Of a stretch of DNA of 49,863 nucleotides, positions 1 through 9,604 are shown one piece after another. The DNA is from Candidatus Bathyarchaeota archaeon JdFR-07 (GTDB lineage: Archaea > Thermoproteota > Bathyarchaeia > Bathyarchaeales > Bathycorpusculaceae). Position 1 is the stretch's first letter, and the number at the start of each line of letters is the position of its first letter. The stretch covers positions 1 to 49,863 of the forward strand of contig MTLU01000001.1 of the NCBI GenBank assembly GCA_002010975.1. The letters run 5' to 3'. The notes below the pieces were generated by a model. It saw nothing but the letters and a program-made list of their open reading frames with translations, made no database searches and was not told where the DNA came from. The translations under genes and the position numbers were made by a program.

Positions 1-159
1 GACAGCACCTGGTTGTAGCCATATTTCTAAGTCTCCCACTTCCATTTCAAAATCTTCAAGTTCCACTTCCTGAAGTTGAGCTAGAAGTTCAAGTAGGCGA
101 GGGTTAAGCTTCAGCCCTAAAAGATCCCCTTTCTTCTCCTTTTCAGGCAAAAATTTCAC
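1..159 (-). CDS. cdhD: Partial N-terminus of acetyl-CoA decarbonylase/synthase delta subunit (CdhD-like), GTG start at 159, runs off left edge
   Basis: Reverse-strand translation VKFLPEKEKKGDLLGLKLNPRLLELLAQLQEVELEDFEMEVGDLEIWLQPGA; start overlaps cdhC stop; position downstream of cdhC. Confidence 0.6.
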   Translation of the reverse strand, partial: MKFLPEKEKKGDLLGLKLNPRLLELLAQLQEVELEDFEMEVGDLEIWLQPGAV

Positions 160-1565
160 CTTTTCTTTGATTTCTCGGTTTTTATCTGGCGAATTATGAC
201 TTTTTTGGCGTAGATTTTAGCATCTTTTAAAATTATTTTGAAGCCACCAGCGGTTATGGGCAAGGTTGGGGCTGTAATAATAGGTCCAGGTGCCATTTCT
301 TCAACTGCTTCAGCTGGAACTGCTTCTTCTACGGCAACTACTTCTTCTTTCCACTGCTCTACAATTGGATGGTTACGTTCTTTTAGGAAAGCTTTTAGTT
401 CGTCTATAGTTTTTGCGTCCTCCTCTGTGGCAATTTTGCCGACAAGTTCAGTAGGAATAAAATCCTTAACTCTTTCTTTAACTTCTTTGGGAATCCAGAC
501 TACTCGTTTCCATCCCCCGTCAGCTTGCAAGAATTTTGGAGATCGCATGTATTCAATGGATATTCCATGAAATCCGTCTACTTGACGTCCGCCTGCGGTG
601 GAGTCTGCTAAGGTAGAGAAAGGTAAACCGTTAACTGCTATGTCTTTGTATCCTCTGTGGATTATTCCAAAACCGTCTACTTCCGGAATGTAGAAGGCAA
701 CGCCTTCAAAACAACCGCAGGATGTATGAGGATAGCCAAAAGCTGTATAAAGCCATACTTTCGTTATTTCGCCTAAGGTTCTCTTTTTTGCGGTCTCGTT
801 TACTCCTGAAAATTCTCCTTTAACAGGGTCGAGGAGTTCTCCTTTTTCTATGGGGAAAACGGGTCCTTTAGGATCTATGCTAGCTGCAGCTCTTCCATCA
901 AACCAGCTTATAGCTCCACAGTTTGAATATCTTTGTGGTGTTATTACACACACATGGGTTGGGGCAAAGGACTGACATAGAACACAGCCATAGAACTTGT
1001 CCACTTCTTCATCTTTAAGTCCCCTTGCTCTAGCATCTCGCGCCTCGTAAATCTGTAATGCCTCGTTGTAAAGTTCCTTCACTTTTTCTGGGTCTGTAAT
1101 AAAGGTGACTTGCATTTTTTCGATTATAGGCAGTTCGCTTTTGAATAGTGTGTGCAGAACTTTGCCGATGTATTGAAAGGAGTTTAAACCTTTTTGGAAT
1201 GATTTCTTGCTTAGTCTAAGCCAAATGTCATAGCGTTGGTTAAGATGCATGAATCCTTCAATGAAGTTGCAGTATTCATGGATGCGTCTTTCTATTACTC
1301 CTTCAAGTTCTGGTTCAAGCTTTGGTCCAGCAACTTCGATAAGTATTCCTAGAGGATAGCTTTTTCCTTCTTCCATGTCTTTTATGTCTGACCCGATGAT
1401 GGATACTTTTCCGTCTTCAACTTCTTCTGGTTTTTTTACTCTTGTGAGTTCAAATTTTTCTTTTATGTTTGGTCCGCCAAGTTCCACATACATATCTTTT
1501 CTACGGATTCTTTCTCCTTCATAGATAACGCCTACATCAACCGGTATACCTTCAAACATGGACAT
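156..1565 (-). CDS. cdhC: Acetyl-CoA decarbonylase/synthase beta subunit (acetyl-CoA synthase)
   Basis: 469 aa; A-cluster-type cysteines FYGCVLCQSFAPTHVC and PHTSCGCFEG; family-typical GFHGISIEYMRSPKFLQADGGWKRVVW. Confidence 0.95.
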   Translation of the reverse strand: MSMFEGIPVDVGVIYEGERIRRKDMYVELGGPNIKEKFELTRVKKPEEVEDGKVSIIGSDIKDMEEGKSYPLGILIEVAGPKLEPELEGVIERRIHEYCNFIEGFMHLNQRYDIWLRLSKKSFQKGLNSFQYIGKVLHTLFKSELPIIEKMQVTFITDPEKVKELYNEALQIYEARDARARGLKDEEVDKFYGCVLCQSFAPTHVCVITPQRYSNCGAISWFDGRAAASIDPKGPVFPIEKGELLDPVKGEFSGVNETAKKRTLGEITKVWLYTAFGYPHTSCGCFEGVAFYIPEVDGFGIIHRGYKDIAVNGLPFSTLADSTAGGRQVDGFHGISIEYMRSPKFLQADGGWKRVVWIPKEVKERVKDFIPTELVGKIATEEDAKTIDELKAFLKERNHPIVEQWKEEVVAVEEAVPAEAVEEMAPGPIITAPTLPITAGGFKIILKDAKIYAKKVIIRQIKTEKSKKR

Positions 1566-1566
1566 T

Positions 1567-2109
1567 TCATGCGCCTCCTTCTATTTTTTCAATTATTACT
1601 TTAAGATTTTCTATCCAATCTTTTATAGAAATGTTTGGGAAAGACCAGCTTGCGTTAGGATGATAAACGTTGTCTAATGTTATGGTTTTAAGATTTTGGG
1701 CAAAATGTTTTAAACCTGAAAGTATGGTCCACTCCATGTAGTAGGGTAATCCAACGAACAAAGCCATGTCGTAAGGGCCTTTTCCGTCAAGGCCGTTCCA
1801 TTCTGGATCAGTGAGCCTGTTGCCGATGTCTACTGCAGGCATGAATCCTGCTGGCTTGTAATTTCTTTTTAAAAACTCGTTGATCATATGAGCAGTAGCT
1901 ACGATTGGAATTTTAGCTTTTTCAGCGAGTTCAATCATATAATCTACTACTTTTTTGTTTCCAAGCTCGATTTCTACAGCTTTATGGCCTACTATGAGAA
2001 CTGGTCGTTGGGCTCTTTTCATCATCGCTACTACTACTTCGGGTTTAGTTATGACTAAAGCTTTTTTTGGCCCTGGGATTTCTGCGGTTTGCCAAGGTTC
2101 TACAGCCAT
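1567..2109 (-). CDS. cdhB: CODH/ACS epsilon subunit
   Basis: 180 aa; position between cdhA and cdhC; RPVLIVGHKAVEIELG... KIPIVATAHMINEFLKR typical of the family. Confidence 0.9.
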   Translation of the reverse strand: MAVEPWQTAEIPGPKKALVITKPEVVVAMMKRAQRPVLIVGHKAVEIELGNKKVVDYMIELAEKAKIPIVATAHMINEFLKRNYKPAGFMPAVDIGNRLTDPEWNGLDGKGPYDMALFVGLPYYMEWTILSGLKHFAQNLKTITLDNVYHPNASWSFPNISIKDWIENLKVIIEKIEGGA

Positions 2110-2116
2110 TTTTCTT

Positions 2117-4465
2117 TCACTCCTTCTTTTTTCTTATTAGTCGAGGCAAAAGTGTTGGATCCGGAATTACTGTTTCTTTCCAATCCTTCTTTTCTAGAAT
2201 CTTTATTATTTCATCTTTCATAGTTACCGGGACATCAGCAATTGTTCTCACAAACAAGTGAATGTCTTCAGGCATAATGCCATATAATCGTTTATGTAAG
2301 TCTATATAATGCGTAAGTTTTATAGCTCTTCCCTTTGTTGTGTCATTAGGTCTCATACAAAGCTTAGCTATCATAACCATGGCTTCCTCCTTTGTTTCAG
2401 CCGCATAGAACAAATGTTCTGGCGTAGGTCCTACATACACTTTTTCACCTGTTCTAGCATCATACACATACCAATCTTCCTGCTTGTCTGCTCTTCCGAG
2501 AAGCATCCGCCGATATTTTATTCCATGCGGCCCGACAATTACAGGTACGCCCAAACGCCAGAAACCGCTTGCGATTGATGCAGCCTTTTGTGACATTGCA
2601 CCCCAAGCTACACCTACCGCACCTACACGATTAAGCACATAGTCGGCAATTTCCTCATAATTGGCGCGTAATTTACGTTTTGCAAATATGCTTGCGATTT
2701 TTATGGCTGCTCCTGCTATGTGCGGGTTTGAAACGCAAGAACCCACGTTTAGAATACCACCAGCGTCGAAATCGCCGGAATAAATTTCGTAAGGCGTCTT
2801 TCCTTCTTCGTTCTTGTACATGCCAGCTGACATAGCAGCACAACCCGAAGTCACGACAATGAACCTTCTCTTTGCAAATTCCATGACCATTTCAGCTATC
2901 TCCTTTCCTCCCTTTGGATAGTTGGCACATCCAACAAAGGCTACTACGCCTGGAATTTCACCTAAAACTATTGGACCACCCACATTTCTTATTTCAACAT
3001 CCTGAATCGGGCCTCTTCCAGCTCTAACTTTAAAAGTTTCTGCTTTCATCTTTTTCTCAGCAGCTTTCACTATAAAATTGTGGACGGGTATGTTTTCTGG
3101 GCAAGCATGCTCACATCTTGCACAACCTATACACGCATCGTATAACTCGTTAAGTTTCTCTAGGTTTCCTTCAACCGCTGCTTTCATTGCCTCTGGAATC
3201 GGCAGGTCATTGGGGCATGCTCTTCTACACTTATCGCATTGTCTGCAACGTTTTGCTTCTTCAATTACATTTTCAACGTTAGGAATAACCTTGAATTTTC
3301 CTCTTCTGGGCATAACTTCTATGGCAACTCTAACAGCTACTTCACCTGCTTTCTCTGGATCTAAGATAAGAACGCCTGGAACTTTTCCAGTGACTAGATC
3401 TTCCACTATCTTGTCTGGGGAGTCATGGGTTCTGTCTTCAAGGCCTTGACAGTTCTTTTCGCTTGTTGCAATAAAGGGGGCTTTAACTTTTTGAGCCTCT
3501 ATAAGTATATCTGTACGTATACATTGCTCATCAACAATTACAACGTCCGGAACTCCGCTTCTAACGAAACGGAGCTGCCAGGAAATGGGTCCTACAATTT
3601 TTGCTTTTGGATTGTATCTTGTTATGTCGTGTGCCGTGCAGCACAAACCGCAAACTTCAACTTCGCCTTGTAGACCGTTTTCAGTTAGGTAGTCTACTAT
3701 TCCTATGGCTGGAGGCACGTTGTGGCCTATGCATAGAATAACTGGTTTTTGTATGTCTATTGCTCCGAAGCCAAGCTCTACTAAAGGAGCTTCAGGGTTA
3801 GCTTTTGGAAATCCGTAAGCAGAAATCTGAGCTAGGTCGGCTATTTCCATTCCAACCTGGTCAATCATTCCTGCATGGAAAACTTTTGACTCAAAGTCAA
3901 GATTGCTTCCTTCTTGACCCGTGTGAGTTATGGAAAGCAAGTGTGTAAGCTGGTTTTCACAGTAGTCAAGTGCAGCTTCCAAGTCGCCGAGTGTTTCAGG
4001 TTTTATACCACAAACTAAACGAGTAACCGGAGCCTCTACTTCGACATTTACTCCACCTACATCAACAGGGTGTCTGCGACCGAATTCTTCTATTAGATGT
4101 TCAACCAAGTGGCGGGCATGTCCAATATGGGTTGCTGCTCCGATGCAGCAAGCTAAGAGCACTATTCGTGATTGTTGAGCTGACATGTTTAGTCCGCATG
4201 CCCCACGTTTGTTTCCAGTTAGATCGCATTTTCCAAAAGTGCACAAGCAGCAAACATCGCAGAAAGGTAAATAAAATGGTTTGAAACGTTGAAGAAGTTT
4301 AAAGTCCCAGTCTCTAAGCGTTGTCAAAGATGGAAAGGGCGTTGGTCCCATGGGTTCTTCCCATTTTTCTTCGATGATTTTGCCGATGGAAATTTCAAGG
4401 TTTTTTATGAGTCCGATGTTCCCTTTGAATTCGTCAACTTTTAAATGAACGTTTTTTCTGCTCAA
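2117..4465 (-). CDS. cdhA: CODH/ACS alpha subunit (Ni-Fe carbon monoxide dehydrogenase)
   Basis: 782 aa; CDVCCLCTFGKCDL, CRQCDKCRRACPNDLP and CIGCARCEHACPENIP Fe-S motifs. Confidence 0.96.
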   Translation of the reverse strand: MSRKNVHLKVDEFKGNIGLIKNLEISIGKIIEEKWEEPMGPTPFPSLTTLRDWDFKLLQRFKPFYLPFCDVCCLCTFGKCDLTGNKRGACGLNMSAQQSRIVLLACCIGAATHIGHARHLVEHLIEEFGRRHPVDVGGVNVEVEAPVTRLVCGIKPETLGDLEAALDYCENQLTHLLSITHTGQEGSNLDFESKVFHAGMIDQVGMEIADLAQISAYGFPKANPEAPLVELGFGAIDIQKPVILCIGHNVPPAIGIVDYLTENGLQGEVEVCGLCCTAHDITRYNPKAKIVGPISWQLRFVRSGVPDVVIVDEQCIRTDILIEAQKVKAPFIATSEKNCQGLEDRTHDSPDKIVEDLVTGKVPGVLILDPEKAGEVAVRVAIEVMPRRGKFKVIPNVENVIEEAKRCRQCDKCRRACPNDLPIPEAMKAAVEGNLEKLNELYDACIGCARCEHACPENIPVHNFIVKAAEKKMKAETFKVRAGRGPIQDVEIRNVGGPIVLGEIPGVVAFVGCANYPKGGKEIAEMVMEFAKRRFIVVTSGCAAMSAGMYKNEEGKTPYEIYSGDFDAGGILNVGSCVSNPHIAGAAIKIASIFAKRKLRANYEEIADYVLNRVGAVGVAWGAMSQKAASIASGFWRLGVPVIVGPHGIKYRRMLLGRADKQEDWYVYDARTGEKVYVGPTPEHLFYAAETKEEAMVMIAKLCMRPNDTTKGRAIKLTHYIDLHKRLYGIMPEDIHLFVRTIADVPVTMKDEIIKILEKKDWKETVIPDPTLLPRLIRKKKE

Positions 4466-4581
4466 CTATAACACCGAAAGGTTTTGAAGATTTAACATAA
4501 TCACTGAATTATTTTAAGTTTTTCTAGAAACTTTTTCTATTTTACAAGAAGAGAGTTTAGCATGATTAAGAACAAATTATG

Positions 4582-5346
4582 TTACGTGTAACCAGCATTT
4601 TTCAGTACGTTCTTCACGGAAACATAAGCTGGAGAATTCGAAGGAAGATCTAGTAAGGACTTACCAGCAAGAACATACTCTTCTACCTTCTCATCCCGTG
4701 ATATCTTTCCTAAATATTGCAGTTCTAAATTTTTTCCGGCCTTTTCCTTTAATTCTTCTGGAAATCTAAAACCACCTACAATGTAAAAGTTTTTGAAATC
4801 CATTTTCACTTCTTTCGCTATGCGATAGGCTCTTTCAATATGACTAAAGGATTTTTTTGAAGGATCTATAATGTCAAATATGTCATCTACCTTTGACGTT
4901 ATCCGCCTGTTTAGGTGTTCTAAACCTGCTGGCGAATCTATAAGCACATACTTGTAGTTTTTTGTCAGTGACTCTAATGCTCCTTTTAAAGCGGCGTTTG
5001 GTAGGCAATAACACCCTTCCACCCATTTTGTGCCGAGGGCAATAAAATCAAAATGATCACTTTCGTACATGCCGTAAGTCCAGATCCTACTTTCAATACG
5101 TTCGGTGGGCGGAACGCCTACAGTTGTACCTCCCTCTTCCAAGAAAGTTTGAACAAGCAGTTCTGAAACTGTCATTTTTCCTTTTTCTTTTAGGTCTACA
5201 CCCACCATTTCTCCTAGATTTTGGTCTGGATCCGCATCTACTAAAAGTAGTGGCGTTATGCCTTTTTCGATGAAGTATTTTGTCATAAGGGATACAAAGC
5301 TTGTTTTTCCAGTTCCTCCTCTTCCAATAGTGACCAAGATCTTCAT
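4582..5346 (-). CDS. CooC/AcsF-family nickel-insertion ATPase
   Basis: 254 aa; P-loop GRGGTGKTS; VDADPDQNLGEMVG; adjacent to cdhA. Confidence 0.8.
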   Translation of the reverse strand: MKILVTIGRGGTGKTSFVSLMTKYFIEKGITPLLLVDADPDQNLGEMVGVDLKEKGKMTVSELLVQTFLEEGGTTVGVPPTERIESRIWTYGMYESDHFDFIALGTKWVEGCYCLPNAALKGALESLTKNYKYVLIDSPAGLEHLNRRITSKVDDIFDIIDPSKKSFSHIERAYRIAKEVKMDFKNFYIVGGFRFPEELKEKAGKNLELQYLGKISRDEKVEEYVLAGKSLLDLPSNSPAYVSVKNVLKNAGYT

Positions 5347-5386
5347 ATTTTTCGCCTTTGTGCATAGGTAAAGCTTTTCAAACTTA

Positions 5387-6172
5387 TTAGTTGTTCTTTG
5401 CCATAGCCACTAGTTTATCGCATATTCTTTCTATAGCACATATGGCTACTGAATTTTTATGTCTTAACGGTGTTTCCCCTTGCATTTCTGCATCTAAAAT
5501 GGTTTGATCATATGGTACGAAATCTAAAACTTTTATGCTGTTTTTGTCGGCGAAAGATTCAATTGTTTTTTCTTCAAGGCTCTTTCTAATCTTGTTTCCT
5601 ACTAGAAAAATCTGTCTGATTCCAGCTTGGTTCGCTAATTTGTAAATTGAATGGGCTGTTTCAAGGGACTTCATGTTTGCATCGGCCACTATAAGCATGA
5701 GATCGACATGTTGAGCTGTTCCTCGGCCAATATGTTCTATGCCTGCTTCCATGTCCATAATTATTGCTTCGTTTCGTTCAACTATAAGATGACGAAGTAA
5801 GGCACGAATAACTGCATTAGCTGGACAAGTACATCCAGATCCCATGGACTGTACGGTTCCCATTACAATTAAATTAACACCGAAAGGTGTTATTACAGAA
5901 AAATCGCGGACTATATCATCTACTGTAAATGATAAACGGAAAACACCAGCGTATCCTGTGCCAGTTTTGGATTCAATAAGTTCTTTATTTTCTGATATAG
6001 GCAATATTTGTCTTGCTTCTTCTATAGGTAAGCCTAATGTAAGAGCGAGATTGGGTGAGGGATCAGCGTCAATAGCCACCGTTTTTATTCCCCTAGAGAC
6101 AAGAGAATAGGCCAAACCTCCTGCAATGAGCGTTTTACCCACGCCACCCTTACCAGATACTGCGATTTTCAA
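5387..6172 (-). CDS. cooC: CooC-family CODH maturation ATPase
   Basis: 261 aa; deviant Walker A SGKGGVGKT; IDADPSPNLALTLG; GSGCTCPANAVIRALL; MDMEAGIEHIGRGT. Confidence 0.88.
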   Translation of the reverse strand: MKIAVSGKGGVGKTLIAGGLAYSLVSRGIKTVAIDADPSPNLALTLGLPIEEARQILPISENKELIESKTGTGYAGVFRLSFTVDDIVRDFSVITPFGVNLIVMGTVQSMGSGCTCPANAVIRALLRHLIVERNEAIIMDMEAGIEHIGRGTAQHVDLMLIVADANMKSLETAHSIYKLANQAGIRQIFLVGNKIRKSLEEKTIESFADKNSIKVLDFVPYDQTILDAEMQGETPLRHKNSVAICAIERICDKLVAMAKNN

Positions 6173-6232
6173 GTTTCATGTTCCCCAATTTTAGCATTCA
6201 AGAATGTGCAGAGGATCGTGTTTTCACAAGGC

Positions 6233-6991
6233 TTATCGAAATAAATCCTTTTCCTTCGGTCTTATAAGCTCTGTTGCTTTAGCATCTTCAGATTTTGGAT
6301 AGTTGTAGCCTCTAATTATCGCAACTGGGATGCCTTCATCTGCCTGTCCTATCACAAGCTCAGCAGCAGAAGCCAGCTCATCGGCAATTGCCGTTTGTTT
6401 CACTCGCAAAACATAACCAAACAAATCCTTTTCGTTTCTTCTATCTCTTATGGGTTTTAAGCCAGCTACACCTATGGCGATATTTATTTCGCCCTCTCTT
6501 AGAGGGCGTCCGTGCGTGTCAGAAATTATAACCGCGACATCGCAGCCGGTAAGATTTTTTATTTCTTCCCTAATTTTTTGAGCTGAAATGTCAGGATTTG
6601 CAGGTAACAATGCAACAACTCTCTCACCAGGTACATTAGATTTATCCACACCAGAATTAGCACAAACAAAACCTTGTTTGGTTTCTGTAATTAATTTACC
6701 ATCACCCATACGCACAATATTTACAGCCTCGCGGAGGACAATTTCTACTAAAGCTGGATCTTTTTCATAAGGCTCAGCTATCTTCTTGGCAAATTCTGAT
6801 GGCTTAATCTTATCAAGGTTCAAGATTCTTCCTTCTGCCCGTGAAACAATGACATGAGTAATTACAATTATGTCTCCATCTTGGATAGGGGTGCCTTGTT
6901 TTTCAGCTGCTTTACATAAAAGTTCAGCTAAATTGTTTCCTTCTTTCACAATTGGCAATCCTTTAATTCCAATTATTTTTATACTGTTCAA
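6233..6991 (-). CDS. cofE: Coenzyme F420-0:L-glutamate ligase
   Basis: 252 aa; IIVITHVIVSRAEGR, ISDTHGRPLREGEINIAIGVAGLKPI. Confidence 0.93.
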   Translation of the reverse strand: MNSIKIIGIKGLPIVKEGNNLAELLCKAAEKQGTPIQDGDIIVITHVIVSRAEGRILNLDKIKPSEFAKKIAEPYEKDPALVEIVLREAVNIVRMGDGKLITETKQGFVCANSGVDKSNVPGERVVALLPANPDISAQKIREEIKNLTGCDVAVIISDTHGRPLREGEINIAIGVAGLKPIRDRRNEKDLFGYVLRVKQTAIADELASAAELVIGQADEGIPVAIIRGYNYPKSEDAKATELIRPKEKDLFR

Positions 6992-7021
6992 AATTTTCCC
7001 TTCTTTGAAGCAATAGACTGC

Positions 7022-7261
7022 TTATCTCTTGCGGAAAGTGATCATCGTTGTGGTAGCGGTGAGTCCAGATATTTTCCTTAATTCGTTGTAAATGAAAAAG
7101 TTGAGTTCTTCTATTGAGTTTGTTTCTGTTTTTATTACAATGTCATATTCGCCGTATACTGGGGTAACCTCCTCTACAAAGCGCAGTTTACTGATTTTGC
7201 TGATTAGTTTTCCAAGTTTTGAACGATCTGTTCGAACAAGAGTATACGCAGTAACGACCAT
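7022..7261 (-). CDS. Stand-alone Lrp/AsnC ligand-binding (RAM) domain protein
   Basis: 79 aa; VEEVTPVYGEYDIVIKTETNSIEELNFFIYNELRKISGLTATTTMI; no HTH. Confidence 0.85.
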   Translation of the reverse strand: MVVTAYTLVRTDRSKLGKLISKISKLRFVEEVTPVYGEYDIVIKTETNSIEELNFFIYNELRKISGLTATTTMITFRKR

Positions 7262-7280
7262 GAGAAATTCTTCCTTGATT

Positions 7281-7715
7281 TTAGAGGAGGGGCCTGAAAG
7301 AAATTATAACATGAAAGGCTAAGGCACGTAATAGGTCTCTTTGAGTTACTATTCCAACAAGCTTTCCATCGTCTATTATTGGAAGATGTCTTACCTTTTT
7401 CTTTTCCATAACTCTTATGGCATTAATTATTGGCATGTTTTCTTTTATTGTTACTAAAGGTTTGCTCATAATCTCTTTCATTTTGATTTTAGAAGCATCC
7501 ATCCCTTTGGCTACAACTCTTTGAAGCAGGTCTCTTTCGGTAGCAATTCCCACGGGTGTGCCTTTGTCTGTCACCACGATGCAACCAATATTCTTTTTAC
7601 CCATAATTTTAGCAGCTTCATAGACAGAGCATTCTTTATCTACAGTTACTACAGGCCTCGCCATCACATTTTTCACAAGGGAAGGCGGTTCTTTATCTTC
7701 TCTCACTTTTTTCAC
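7281..7715 (-). CDS. CBS-domain pair protein
   Basis: 144 aa; two CBS repeats (GKKNIGCIVVTDKGTPVGIATERDLLQR; KKKVRHLPIIDDGKLVGIVTQRDLLRAL). Confidence 0.92.
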   Translation of the reverse strand: MKKVREDKEPPSLVKNVMARPVVTVDKECSVYEAAKIMGKKNIGCIVVTDKGTPVGIATERDLLQRVVAKGMDASKIKMKEIMSKPLVTIKENMPIINAIRVMEKKKVRHLPIIDDGKLVGIVTQRDLLRALAFHVIISFRPLL

Positions 7716-7950
7716 CAGGAACCTTTATGATAATGAGAGTAGTGGATCCTTCCACTCCTTTGATTGTTCGCACAGTATCAAAAATGAAGGAATCTAGGTC
7801 GTCTAGGGTTTCCATTTCAACTTTGAGAAGTAGATCATATTCTCCATAAAGGGTTTCTGCTACTTTCACTTGAGGAAATTTTTCTACCGTGTGCAATACT
7901 TTTCTGTCCATTCCAGGCTTAATTCTCAGCAAAACGTAAGCACCAATCAT
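7693..7950 (-). CDS. Stand-alone Lrp/AsnC RAM domain protein
   Basis: 85 aa; VKVAETLYGEYDLLLKVEMETLDDLDSFIFDTVRTIKGVEGSTTLIII; overlaps both neighbours. Confidence 0.85.
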   Translation of the reverse strand: MIGAYVLLRIKPGMDRKVLHTVEKFPQVKVAETLYGEYDLLLKVEMETLDDLDSFIFDTVRTIKGVEGSTTLIIIKVPGEKSERR

Positions 7951-8963
7951 TTCTTTATTTTCTCCGTTGATTCTTTAAAATGTGGGAATACTTGTGTAGC
8001 TATCATGTTAATAGATTTTCGCATATTCGGACCTATAGGTGAACCAGCAACTACTTGGTTAACACCTACTTTAACAAGTTTATTGATTTTCTCTACGCAT
8101 TTTTCTGGGTTTCCACAAATAGAAAACGTTTCTACCATATGTTCGTCAACTAGAGAGAATGCTTCTTTCCATTTGCCATGGACTATAGATTCGCGAATTC
8201 TATAAGCCTGTTCCATAGAAATTCTATGTTTTTCTAATATTATGCTTGGTGAACCAGCAACTATGTATGCTACAACGGGGAGCACAGCTTTTAATGCTTT
8301 TTCATAAGTAGAGGCTATAGAAAAAGAGGTGTAAGCACTAATCTCTAAATCGCTGGTTTTTTTACTCGCCCTTTCTGCCCCTTCTCGAATGAATTTTACA
8401 GCATTTTCTACGTCTTGTGGGTGTGAAGCATTTATTAGTACACCGTCCCCGATTTCTGCCGCCAGAGCTAACATCTTTGGACCTTGAGCTCCAATGAAAA
8501 TTGGAACCTGATTAGCCACTTTAAAGTTCAGTTTAGCTCCTGAAACTTTGAAAATTTTCCCTTCCATTTCCACAGTTTTCCCAGAAACAAATTCGCGGAT
8601 AATTCTTACAGATTCTCTTATAGTGCCTAAGGGTTTTTTAGGTTCTACATTGACTATCTGTAGCGTTGTTTTATCTCCAACACCAAGGCCGCATACAACT
8701 CTTCCTGGGGCTATTTCGTTAAGAGTAGCCACAGCTTGAGCCGTAACCACGGGATGCGACAGATATGGATTGGTAACTCCTGGGCCGAATTTTATTCTTT
8801 CAGTATAGGCTGATATTATGGCGAGGGAGACGTACACATTTCTATTATTAAAATGGTCCGTAATCCAAAGGTAATCGAATCCGATTTTTTCGGCTTGTAT
8901 TGCATAAAAGGTGGTTTTCCAGTAAAGGTCTCTCGGGACAAATTCTATTCCAAATTCGATCAT
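7947..8963 (-). CDS. mer: 5,10-methylenetetrahydromethanopterin reductase (F420-dependent, LLM family)
   Basis: 338 aa; FGIEFVPRD, DYLWITDHFNNRNVYV, IKFGPGVTNPYLSHPVVTAQAVATLNE; in the CODH/ACS block. Confidence 0.88.
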   Translation of the reverse strand: MIEFGIEFVPRDLYWKTTFYAIQAEKIGFDYLWITDHFNNRNVYVSLAIISAYTERIKFGPGVTNPYLSHPVVTAQAVATLNEIAPGRVVCGLGVGDKTTLQIVNVEPKKPLGTIRESVRIIREFVSGKTVEMEGKIFKVSGAKLNFKVANQVPIFIGAQGPKMLALAAEIGDGVLINASHPQDVENAVKFIREGAERASKKTSDLEISAYTSFSIASTYEKALKAVLPVVAYIVAGSPSIILEKHRISMEQAYRIRESIVHGKWKEAFSLVDEHMVETFSICGNPEKCVEKINKLVKVGVNQVVAGSPIGPNMRKSINMIATQVFPHFKESTEKIKK

Positions 8964-9051
8964 GGAAGTCGTTTCTCCAATCCCTTTAGGAATAGTTTTA
9001 TTTTGTTTTAAAATGTTTTATAAAAAAGGGAAAATAGAGAATTGTTTAACC

Positions 9052-9342
9052 TTATTTCATTGTTTCTTTCAGCATTACTGCGATTTCATGAACACCTAAT
9101 TCTTCCATAAGATTGATGGTTTTCTCATGTTCCAAAATCATGGCAGCTTCAAGAAGGCGTTGTAGCCCAATTTCAGTGGCGAGCTGATCTCTTTGCCAAT
9201 AATAAAGAATTGTTTTTGCAAGATCACTGGGCATGTTACTGGCGTTGGGAGAGTTTAAAATAATATCTATCAACTTTTCAGAGGCTTCGTTCCATAGGGA
9301 AGTAGGAATTTTCCGTGCTATTTTTTCCATGGCCATTAACAT
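9052..9342 (-). CDS. Conserved-looking helical hypothetical protein
   Basis: 96 aa ORF in the gap upstream of mer; no family recognised. Confidence 0.5.
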   Translation of the reverse strand: MLMAMEKIARKIPTSLWNEASEKLIDIILNSPNASNMPSDLAKTILYYWQRDQLATEIGLQRLLEAAMILEHEKTINLMEELGVHEIAVMLKETMK

Positions 9343-9438
9343 AACACTCCAATTGCATATCTACTTTTAATATATACTATAGTTAAAAAATAAGGTTTAT
9401 TGTAATGGAAAACGTCACTGTAATGTTCGAGATAATGC

Positions 9439-9510
9439 ATAAACAATCTAAATTACTTTGTTTATTGTTTGTAAATTATAAACGATTTGATTGTTTATCG
9501 TTGTTTATGC
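9439..9510. promoter_or_regulatory. Cluster of TTGTTTAT-like operator candidates between divergent genes
   Basis: TTGTTTAT exact on + at 9458, 9491, 9501; reverse complement ATAAACAA at 9439; near copies at 9465 (TTGTTTGT) and 9478 (ATAAACGA); outer arms GCATAAACAA/TTGTTTATGC are a perfect inverted repeat. Confidence 0.6.
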
Positions 9511-9604
9511 TATATGTTTTTGCATATTAAAAGTCATTAGACGTACGAAAAATGTATAAAGATTAACATATAATTAATTATTTTCAGAATCTGGTGAACA
9601 AAAA

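Noticed and set aside
238-570. Plus-strand ORF inside cdhC, and many similar antisense ORFs (e.g. 3078-3449, 41616-42011, 49099-49578)
   Set aside because: Antisense to strongly supported genes, low-complexity composition, no family features
5093-5365. 90-aa minus-strand ORF overlapping the CooC-like gene
   Set aside because: Out-of-frame shadow of the P-loop ATPase
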